Shown here: positions 1-6,363 of the stretch, piece by piece
How positions within the stretch are numbered: position 1 is the stretch's first letter
Layout of the letters: the number at the start of each line of letters is the position of its first letter
Source: Lachnospiraceae bacterium
GTDB lineage: Bacteria; Bacillota; Clostridia; Lachnospirales; Lachnospiraceae
DNA length: 6,363 nucleotides
Assembly (NCBI GenBank): GCA_017615375.1
Contig: JAGAAH010000042.1
Location: 1 to 6,363, forward strand
Direction of reading: 5' to 3'
Program-made: the position numbers and the translations under genes
The notes under the pieces: generated by a model
What the model was told of the DNA's origin: nothing
Database searches by the model: none
Seen by the model: only the letters and a program-made list of their open reading frames with translations

Positions 1-528
1 GGTATCGTGCATCTTAATAAGCTTCTTAAGACATTCGCAGAGAATCCTAAGGCTAATATAAGATCAATTCTTTATAAGCCGTGCTTCGTATATAAGACAA
101 CGAAGTTACCGATAGTTTTATCCGAATTGCGTGAAGCCAAGCAGCATCTTGCAATCGTATCTGACGAGTATAGCGGTACTCTCGGTGTTATCACGATGGA
201 AGATGTATTGGAGCAGCTTGTCGGTGATATCTGGGATGAGAGCGACGAAGTTGAAAAAGACGTCGTTAAAAGATCTGACAATGAGTTTGCAGTTGACGGC
301 GATATGAGCATTTCCGATTTCATCGAGCTTTGCGGCCTTAACGAAGACGAATTCGAATGTGATTCAGATACGGTCGGCGGTTTTGTAATCGAGACTTTCG
401 GTACATATCCTAAGAAGGGCGACGAGGTAGAATACGAAAATATCACCTTTAAGGTTACGGATATGGGTGAGAGACGAATCGAAAAATTGATAGTTAAAAT
501 CAATCCCGTGGAAAGTGCCAACGAATAA
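1..528 (+). CDS. CorC/HlyC (CNNM-type) CBS-domain membrane protein, C-terminal part (5' end outside the window)
   Basis: The reading frame is open from base 1 (Gly-Ile-Val-His...) to the TAA at 526-528, giving 175 residues of a protein that starts upstream. The GTG at base 7 is internal, not a start. The visible part begins at the end of the first CBS motif (GIVHLNKLLK). It continues through the second CBS domain, with HLAIVSDEYSGTLGVITMED near residues 48-67 followed by VLEQLVGDIWDE, and ends in a CorC_HlyC (transporter-associated) domain with the hallmark TVGGFVIETFGTYPKKGDEV near residues 123-142. Family members usually have an N-terminal DUF21/CNNM membrane domain, which would lie off the left edge. 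Relatives are linked to Mg2+/Co2+ export or resistance; the old name 'hemolysin' is rarely meaningful. No frameshift is seen. It is probably not functionally tied to the glycerol genes, from which a terminator separates it. Confidence 0.93.
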   Translation, partial: GIVHLNKLLKTFAENPKANIRSILYKPCFVYKTTKLPIVLSELREAKQHLAIVSDEYSGTLGVITMEDVLEQLVGDIWDESDEVEKDVVKRSDNEFAVDGDMSISDFIELCGLNEDEFECDSDTVGGFVIETFGTYPKKGDEVEYENITFKVTDMGERRIEKLIVKINPVESANE

Positions 529-571
529 TGTAAAATACACAAAACTTTAAGGCATTTTTTAGCTAAATTTA

Positions 572-580
572 TGGTATAAT
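572..580 (+). promoter_or_regulatory. Extended -10 promoter element upstream of glpK
   Basis: TGGTATAAT combines a perfect -10 hexamer (TATAAT, 575-580) with the TGN extension. No good -35 hexamer is found at 16-18 bp upstream: at 17 bp the sequence is GCATTT (552-557). The extension probably compensates. The expected transcription start is about 585-588, giving a leader of roughly 60 nt before the glpK ATG. A 10 bp perfect palindrome, TTTAGCTAAA (558-567), sits in the spacer. This is the only credible promoter between the CorC-type gene and glpK, so it probably drives the whole glycerol operon. Confidence 0.65.
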
Positions 581-2148
<1,568 letters not shown>

Positions 2149-2149
2149 T

Positions 2150-3589
2150 ATGAAAAATGATGTAATTATAATCGGTGCGGGCGTTACAGGTTCTGCGATA
2201 GCCCGTTACCTTGCAAGATATGATATAAAAGTGCTTGTACTCGAGCGTAACGAAGACGTATGTACAGGTACATCTAAGGCTAATAGCGGTATCTGCCATG
2301 CGGGCTTTGATGCAAAGGAAGGTTCATTAAAGGCAAAGCTTAACGTACAGGGCAATAAGATGATGGAAGCACTATCAAAAGAGCTTGATTTCCCGTTCGT
2401 TAATAACGGTTCTTTGGTTCTTTGCGAAAAGGAAGAGGACAGACCGAAATTGGAAGAGCTTTTAAACCGCGGTAAAGCTAACGGCGTCGAAGGACTTTCG
2501 ATTATTGACAGAAAAGAGTTAGAGGCGCTTGAGCCTAACATAACCGAGCATGCCGTTGCGGCGCTTTATGCTAAGACCGGCGGCATCGTAGACCCATTCA
2601 TGTTAACCATCGCGTTGGCTGAGAATGCGGCAGATAATGGCGTTACTTTCAAGTTTAATGAAGAAGTAAAAGAGATTAAGAAGGTTGATGGCGGATATGC
2701 AGTTGTAACTAACAACGGCACATATGAAGCTACAGTTGTGGTTAACGCTGCAGGCGTATATGCTGACGTAATCCATAATATGGTGTCTAACGATAAGATG
2801 CATATAGTTGAACGAAAAGGTGAGTACTTCTTACTCGATAAGTCAGCAGGCTCTTATGTAAAAAGCACAATCTTTGCGCTTCCGACTGCGTACGGCAAGG
2901 GTATTCTCGTATCACCTACGACTCACGGTAATTTAATCGTAGGACCTACGGCCAGTGACATTGAAGAGAAGGATAATACTGAGACAACGGCTGAAGGATT
3001 GCAGGAAATCCGCAACATGGTGGATAAGCGAGTTGTTAATTGCCCGCTTAATCAGGTAATAACATCATTTACGGGACTTCGTGCACATGCAGACAGAGGC
3101 GATTTTATAATCGAAGAAGTAAAAGACGCACCGAATTTCATTGACGTTGCGGGTATCGAATCACCGGGACTTACATCAGCTCCTGCAATAGGTGTGATGG
3201 TTAGTGACATGGTTCGCGATATCCTTAAAGCTGCTGAAAATAAGAGCTTTAATCCGAAGAGAGTCGGAATTCTTCATCCATTTACAATGTCTGATGAAGA
3301 ACGCGACAAGCTTATTAAGGAGAAGCCTTCTTATTCAAGTATCGTTTGCAGATGCGAAATGATTACGGAAGGTGAGATTATAGATGCACTTACAAGAACG
3401 CTTCCGGCACATTCCTTAGACGGTGTTAAGCGCCGTGTAAGAGCGGGAATGGGAAGATGCCAGGCAGGCTTCTGTAGCCCTCGTGTTATGGAGCTCATCT
3501 GTAAATACACGGGATGCGCTATGGAAGATGTAACGAAGTTTGGCGGAGAATCCAAGCAGATTCTCGGTAAGATTAAAGAAAGTATATAG
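2150..3589 (+). CDS. glpA: GlpA-like FAD-dependent glycerol-3-phosphate dehydrogenase with C-terminal BFD-type [2Fe-2S] domain
   Basis: The 479-residue product is predicted to oxidise sn-glycerol-3-phosphate to dihydroxyacetone phosphate, using FAD and passing electrons through an iron-sulfur centre. A DAO-family flavoprotein domain spans about residues 1-370: GAGVTGSAIARYLARY at 9-24 is the FAD dinucleotide-binding loop, Glu32 is at the end of the second strand, TSKANSGICHAGFD follows at 41-54, and VVNAAGVYAD is at 197-206. A BFD-like domain follows, with Cys400-x-Cys402 (CRCE) and Cys437-x4-Cys442 (GRCQAGFCSPRV) as [2Fe-2S] ligands. The length is shorter than E. coli GlpA (about 540 residues). 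The fold is shared with L-2-hydroxyglutarate oxidase (LhgO), and sequence alone does not separate the two. The position directly after glpK is the main argument for glycerol-3-phosphate. No membrane segment is seen, so membrane attachment would need a partner. Start chosen at ATG 2150; ATG 2138 is possible. Confidence 0.85.
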   Translation: MKNDVIIIGAGVTGSAIARYLARYDIKVLVLERNEDVCTGTSKANSGICHAGFDAKEGSLKAKLNVQGNKMMEALSKELDFPFVNNGSLVLCEKEEDRPKLEELLNRGKANGVEGLSIIDRKELEALEPNITEHAVAALYAKTGGIVDPFMLTIALAENAADNGVTFKFNEEVKEIKKVDGGYAVVTNNGTYEATVVVNAAGVYADVIHNMVSNDKMHIVERKGEYFLLDKSAGSYVKSTIFALPTAYGKGILVSPTTHGNLIVGPTASDIEEKDNTETTAEGLQEIRNMVDKRVVNCPLNQVITSFTGLRAHADRGDFIIEEVKDAPNFIDVAGIESPGLTSAPAIGVMVSDMVRDILKAAENKSFNPKRVGILHPFTMSDEERDKLIKEKPSYSSIVCRCEMITEGEIIDALTRTLPAHSLDGVKRRVRAGMGRCQAGFCSPRVMELICKYTGCAMEDVTKFGGESKQILGKIKESI

Positions 3590-3593
3590 GAGG
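3588..3593 (+). promoter_or_regulatory. Ribosome binding site of the second flavoprotein gene, overlapping the preceding stop codon
   Basis: AGGAGG, a full consensus, begins within the TAG stop (3587-3589) of the previous gene and lies 7 nt before ATG 3601. It rules out the in-frame GTG at 3595, which would be only one base away. Confidence 0.92.
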
Positions 3594-3600
3594 TGTGGCA

Positions 3601-4581
3601 ATGCATTGTGATCTTGTCATAATAGGCGGCGGTCCTGCAGGCCTTGCCGCAGCTTTGTCCGCAAGAGAGAACGGAATAGAAGATATATTGATACTTGAAC
3701 GCGACCATTATCTTGGCGGAATTTTGAATCAGTGTGTGCATACGGGATTCGGTCTTCATACTTTTAAGGAAGAGTTAACCGGCCCTGAATATGCCGAAAG
3801 ATATGTAAATATGGTTCTTGATAAGAAGATTCCATATAAAGTTGATACCATGGTTACGGATATAGCACCTGATAGAACCGTTACAGCAATGAATAAGGAT
3901 GACGGTGTCATGAAGATTGAGGCCAGTGCGGTAATTCTCGCAATGGGTTGCAGAGAGCGTCCGAGAGGAGCCATGAATATCCCGGGCAAGCGCCCTGCAG
4001 GTATCTATACCGCAGGTACGGCACAGCGTCTTGTTAATATCGAGGGCTATATGCCGGGTAAAGAAGTTGTAATTTTAGGTTCGGGTGATATCGGACTTAT
4101 TATGGCGCGTCGTATGACTTTGGAAGGCGCACATGTTAAGGCGGTTGTGGAGATTAAGCCTAAGTCGGGCGGCTTGGTTCGTAATATCGAGCAGTGTCTT
4201 AACGACTTTAATATCCCGTTACTTCTTAGTCATACGGTTACGAAGGTTGAGGGAGATAATAGAGTTACAGGTGTAGTTGTAAGTAAGGTAGACGAGAATA
4301 TGAAACCGATTCCGGGTACCGAAGTACACTATGATTGCGATACGTTGCTTCTTTCTTGTGGTCTTATTCCGGAAAACGAGCTTACAAGAGGCGCTAATGC
4401 GACAATGGACCCGAAGACGGGTGGCCCTGTTGCAAACGATCACCTTATGACATCGGTTGACGGTATATTTGCATGCGGTAACGTATATCATGTGCATGAC
4501 CTTGTAGACCACGTGTCCGAAGAAGCAGTAAAGGCGGGAGCTTTTGCCGCAGAATACATTAAAGAAAAGAGGGGTAACTAA
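3601..4581 (+). CDS. FAD/NAD(P)-binding oxidoreductase of the glycerol-3-phosphate oxidation operon
   Basis: The 326-residue product has the two-dinucleotide-domain fold of the pyridine nucleotide-disulfide oxidoreductase superfamily. The FAD loop GGGPAG is at residues 9-14 with Glu33 after the second strand. The second nucleotide loop is GSGDIG (160-165), followed by VVEIKPK with Glu184, which hints at NAD rather than NADP (inference). The closing FAD motif is GIFACGNVYHVHDLVDH at 288-304. The CxxC redox pair of thioredoxin reductase is absent, so a thioredoxin reductase role is unlikely; a single Cys45 sits in the segment GGILNQCVHTGFG. It lies 11 nt after the GlpA-like gene and one base before the DUF1667 gene. 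It probably forms an electron-transfer complex with them, analogous to the flavoprotein pairs of opine and sarcosine oxidases or to GlpB, although it is not recognisably a GlpB orthologue. The physiological electron acceptor is not evident. Confidence 0.85.
   Translation: MHCDLVIIGGGPAGLAAALSARENGIEDILILERDHYLGGILNQCVHTGFGLHTFKEELTGPEYAERYVNMVLDKKIPYKVDTMVTDIAPDRTVTAMNKDDGVMKIEASAVILAMGCRERPRGAMNIPGKRPAGIYTAGTAQRLVNIEGYMPGKEVVILGSGDIGLIMARRMTLEGAHVKAVVEIKPKSGGLVRNIEQCLNDFNIPLLLSHTVTKVEGDNRVTGVVVSKVDENMKPIPGTEVHYDCDTLLLSCGLIPENELTRGANATMDPKTGGPVANDHLMTSVDGIFACGNVYHVHDLVDHVSEEAVKAGAFAAEYIKEKRGN
4569..4574 (+). promoter_or_regulatory. Ribosome binding site of the DUF1667 gene
   Basis: GAGGGG lies within the last codons of the previous gene and ends 8 nt before ATG 4583. 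The stop/start junction is TAATATG (4579-4585), the same heptamer as at the glpK junction, consistent with translational coupling. Confidence 0.75.
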
Positions 4582-4582
4582 T

Positions 4583-4942
4583 ATGGATGAAAGAGTAATA
4601 GTCTGTATCGGATGCCCTAAGGGCTGCGAGATACACGTAAAGTACGAAGGTCACGAAGTAATCGAAATGACCGGAAATACCTGTAAGCGCGGTGAGGATT
4701 ACGTAAGAAACGAGATTACGTATCCGCTTCGTATGGTAACTTCGATTGTTCCCGTTGAAGGCGGCGAATTTGCGACGGTACCTGTTAAGACCAAGTCGGA
4801 TATCCCTAAGGAGAAAATCTTCGACGTTATGCGCGAGCTTACACATGTTAGGGTAAAAGCGCCTGTCAATATGGGTGACGTGGTACTTAAGGATGCAGCA
4901 GGGACAGGCATTGACATAATTGCAACAAGAAGTGTAAAATAG
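4583..4942 (+). CDS. DUF1667 family four-cysteine protein, probable iron-sulfur electron-transfer subunit
   Basis: This small 119-residue protein belongs to the DUF1667 family, whose members carry conserved cysteines and commonly sit beside GlpA-like genes. The N-terminus has Cys8-x2-Cys11-x3-Cys15 (CIGCPKGC) and Cys34 in NTCKRGEDY, then TYPLRMVTSIVPV. This C-x2-C-x3-C...C-x-(R/K)-G plus P-x-R pattern resembles the [4Fe-4S] cap at the N-terminus of molybdopterin oxidoreductases, so a single cubane cluster is a reasonable inference, not an established fact. The rest (about 60-119) is a compact alpha/beta region with no motif I recognise. No signal peptide or membrane helix is seen. With no GlpC-like gene in the window, this protein may be the iron-sulfur subunit linking the flavoproteins to their acceptor. 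An in-frame ATG at 4544 lies inside the preceding gene and is rejected because the Shine-Dalgarno sequence points to 4583. Confidence 0.88.
   Translation: MDERVIVCIGCPKGCEIHVKYEGHEVIEMTGNTCKRGEDYVRNEITYPLRMVTSIVPVEGGEFATVPVKTKSDIPKEKIFDVMRELTHVRVKAPVNMGDVVLKDAAGTGIDIIATRSVK
4911..4940 (+). promoter_or_regulatory. Predicted sigma-A promoter for the chemoreceptor gene, inside the DUF1667 3' end
   Basis: A perfect -35 hexamer TTGACA (4911-4916) and TAAAAT (4935-4940, five of six matches to TATAAT) are separated by 18 bp. The -10 ends on the first base of the DUF1667 TAG stop codon. The expected start is about 4946-4948, leaving a leader of roughly 25 nt that contains the ribosome binding site. 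It lies within coding sequence, so a chance match is possible. I saw no flagellar-type sigma-28 promoter here. Confidence 0.5.
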
Positions 4943-4956
4943 AAGTATCAAATTAA

Positions 4957-4961
4957 AGGAG
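4957..4961 (+). promoter_or_regulatory. Ribosome binding site of the chemoreceptor gene
   Basis: AGGAG in the context AAAGGAGAT lies 10 nt before ATG 4972. The 29 nt spacer between the DUF1667 stop and this ATG holds nothing else: no hairpin or T-run, so read-through from the glycerol operon is expected. Confidence 0.75.
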
Positions 4962-4971
4962 ATCTATCCCT

Positions 4972-6363
4972 ATGTCTGATATTCAAAAAACCAATAATCT
5001 GGCTAGAAAACTATTCACAATCGTAACTTTAATTTTATTTGCAGCTTATACACTTGAACTTATCAAGGGTTCCAAGACGGTACCGGTCTATGTATTTCTT
5101 ATGATACTTGACCTTGGACCTATGATTGCGTCACATATTCTCTATAAGATGAATCCGGAATCATATGTTATAAGGCATGTTATAGGAATCGGATATGCGA
5201 TATTCTACGGAGTTAACTGCTTCGTAAGTCCTGACCAGCTGGTATATACTTATGCATTCCCGATGCTGGTAGTCGTATCGATATACATGGATAAGAATTT
5301 TACGAGAATAGTTTCGGTAGGTCTTATCATTATTGCTATCGCACATGGTATCTGGTATACCAATCGTGAAGGGTGGACCAATGAGAATACAGCATCACTT
5401 GAGATAGAATTGGCTTCGGTTATTCTTGTTGTTGCATTCAGTTATTTCTGCAATATGTTTATCGTAAGTCTTAATGAGAATAAGATGAAGACAATTGATG
5501 AAGCAGGACAGAAGACCAATAGAATGCTTGATGAGATAACCAGAATTACAGGTCGTATGACAGAGGAAGTTGCGGTAGTATCCGATAAGATGACACAGCT
5601 TTCAGCATCCAGTGAAGAGACACTTGCATCTATGAATGAGGTTCAGTCAGGTACGCAGGAGACCGCAAATTCCGTTCAGACTCAGATGATTAAGACTGAA
5701 GAGATTCAGACTCAGATAGGTAAAGTTGCCGACGCGTCAAAGAATATCAGCGATAATTCGGATGATACCGTTAAGGCTATTAATGAAGGCAGAGATAACA
5801 TTAATAAGCTTATAAAACAGGTAGAGATTTCTCAGGAAGCAGGTACAGGTGCAGTTAAGGAAGTTGAAGGTCTTCAGAAATCGACAGAACAGATGGAGAG
5901 CATCGTTCAGATGATTCAGAGCGTAGCATCACAGACAAGTATGCTTGCACTTAATGCTTCAATCGAGGCAGCAAGAGCAGGAGATGCCGGACGTGGTTTT
6001 GCGGTTGTTGCAACATCGATTTCGGATCTTGCCGAACAGACAAAGAACGCAACAGAAGAGATAAGCTCACTTATCGGTAACGTTACGGGTGAGATGGGTG
6101 AAGTTGCTACAACAATTATGTCACTCGTTGAAAGCAACAATGTACAGAATGAATCGGCACGTCTTACTGCAGACAGTTTCGAAAAGATTAGCTCGAATGC
6201 ACGTCTTATAAGTACTGATGCCGAGAGCCTCTCCGGAGCAGTTGAGAATCTTGAACTTGCCAATAAGAAGATTGTTGACAGTATCCAGACGATTTCAGCT
6301 ATTACAGAAGAAGTTACGGCTCATTCACAGACGACACTTGAGGCAACCGGACAGAATCAGACA
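4972..6363 (+). CDS. Methyl-accepting chemotaxis protein with six-helix membrane N-terminus (3' end outside the window)
   Basis: The frame is open from ATG 4972 to the window edge (464 residues), so the C-terminus is missing. Six hydrophobic segments are visible at about residues 14-31, 39-58, 70-85, 89-106, 112-129 and 147-167. The loops after helices 2 and 4 and the tail after helix 6 carry Lys/Arg, which places both ends in the cytoplasm. There is no large extracytoplasmic ligand-binding domain and no clear HAMP domain. From about 190 on it is the Gln/Ser/Thr/Glu-rich coiled-coil signalling domain, with the hairpin tip [19 protein letters not shown] (325-343) that binds CheA/CheW. Candidate methylation stretches are ASSEET (212-217) and AITEEV (443-448). 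Downstream of the tip it reads [11 protein letters not shown] where many receptors have A-x-E-(V/I)-R-x-LAE. The signal sensed is unknown; the operon context suggests glycerol or redox/energy state. Confidence 0.95.
   Translation, partial: MSDIQKTNNLARKLFTIVTLILFAAYTLELIKGSKTVPVYVFLMILDLGPMIASHILYKMNPESYVIRHVIGIGYAIFYGVNCFVSPDQLVYTYAFPMLVVVSIYMDKNFTRIVSVGLIIIAIAHGIWYTNREGWTNENTASLEIELASVILVVAFSYFCNMFIVSLNENKMKTIDEAGQKTNRMLDEITRITGRMTEEVAVVSDKMTQLSASSEETLASMNEVQSGTQETANSVQTQMIKTEEIQTQIGKVADASKNISDNSDDTVKAINEGRDNINKLIKQVEISQEAGTGAVKEVEGLQKSTEQMESIVQMIQSVASQTSMLALNASIEAARAGDAGRGFAVVATSISDLAEQTKNATEEISSLIGNVTGEMGEVATTIMSLVESNNVQNESARLTADSFEKISSNARLISTDAESLSGAVENLELANKKIVDSIQTISAITEEVTAHSQTTLEATGQNQT

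Noticed and set aside
529..541. TGTAAAATACACA as a possible catabolite-responsive (cre) site.
   Set aside because: It lacks the central CG of the cre consensus and is only a loose inverted repeat just after a stop codon.
72..542. A 156-codon open frame on the minus strand opposite the CorC-type gene.
   Set aside because: It lies almost entirely antisense to a well-recognised coding region, its Ser/Thr-rich product matches no family I know, and it has no convincing start context. It looks like a shadow frame.
3595..3600. GTG at 3595 as the start of the second flavoprotein gene.
   Set aside because: It is one base from AGGAGG, too close for initiation. ATG 3601 has ideal 7 nt spacing.
3601..4581. 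Thioredoxin reductase as the identity of the second flavoprotein.
   Set aside because: The fold is related, but the CxxC redox motif is absent and the gene is embedded in a glycerol-3-phosphate oxidation operon.
4559..4951. A 130-codon minus-strand open frame covering the DUF1667 gene.
   Set aside because: It is wholly antisense to a gene with clear family motifs and its own ribosome binding site, and has no recognisable domain.
5916..6263. A 115-codon open frame on the minus strand within the chemoreceptor gene.
   Set aside because: It is antisense to the highly conserved signalling domain. The Ala/Ser-rich translation is what the opposite strand of such coiled-coil sequence produces.

Overview
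The window looks like a chromosomal segment of an anaerobic, motile Gram-positive bacterium of the class Clostridia, most likely Lachnospiraceae (Butyrivibrio/Roseburia-like). This is an inference from moderate-to-low GC, strong AGGAGG-type ribosome binding sites, frequent CTT/AAG/GGA codons, the glpK + flavoprotein + flavoprotein + DUF1667 gene order, and an adjacent chemoreceptor gene. All six recognised protein genes lie on the + strand.

Layout. (1) 1-528: the 3' end of a CorC/HlyC (CNNM-type) membrane protein gene, with the end of the CBS pair and the C-terminal CorC_HlyC domain. (2) 529-648: intergenic region with an extended -10 promoter element (572-580) directly abutting a 13-14 bp stem-loop with a T-run (581-615), then the glpK Shine-Dalgarno sequence. 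(3) 649-2148: glycerol kinase glpK. (4) 2150-3589: a GlpA-like FAD-dependent glycerol-3-phosphate dehydrogenase with a C-terminal BFD-type [2Fe-2S] domain. (5) 3601-4581: a two-nucleotide-domain FAD/NAD(P)-type oxidoreductase. (6) 4583-4942: a small DUF1667 protein with four conserved cysteines. (7) 4972-6363: a methyl-accepting chemotaxis protein, running off the right edge, with a six-helix membrane N-terminus and no extracytoplasmic domain.

How they work together. Genes 3-6 are packed with gaps of 1, 11 and 1 nt and form a glycerol utilisation operon. GlpK makes sn-glycerol-3-phosphate. The DAO/BFD flavoprotein oxidises it to dihydroxyacetone phosphate. The second flavoprotein and the DUF1667 protein probably pass the electrons on, taking the place of GlpB and GlpC of the classical anaerobic GlpABC enzyme (inference). 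The chemoreceptor follows after 29 nt. It may be co-transcribed with the glycerol genes, but a good TTGACA/TAAAAT promoter inside the end of the DUF1667 gene suggests it also has its own transcription start. No glycerol facilitator (glpF) or regulator gene is visible.

The operon type is known in Clostridia. The points most worth a second look are the nested promoter/terminator, the loss of the HPr-phosphorylatable histidine in GlpK (Glu229 instead), the DUF1667 subunit's resemblance to the Fe-S cap of molybdopterin oxidoreductases, and the linkage of a membrane-embedded chemoreceptor to glycerol oxidation. I saw no CRISPR array, tRNA, rRNA, insertion sequence or clear sign of horizontal transfer.
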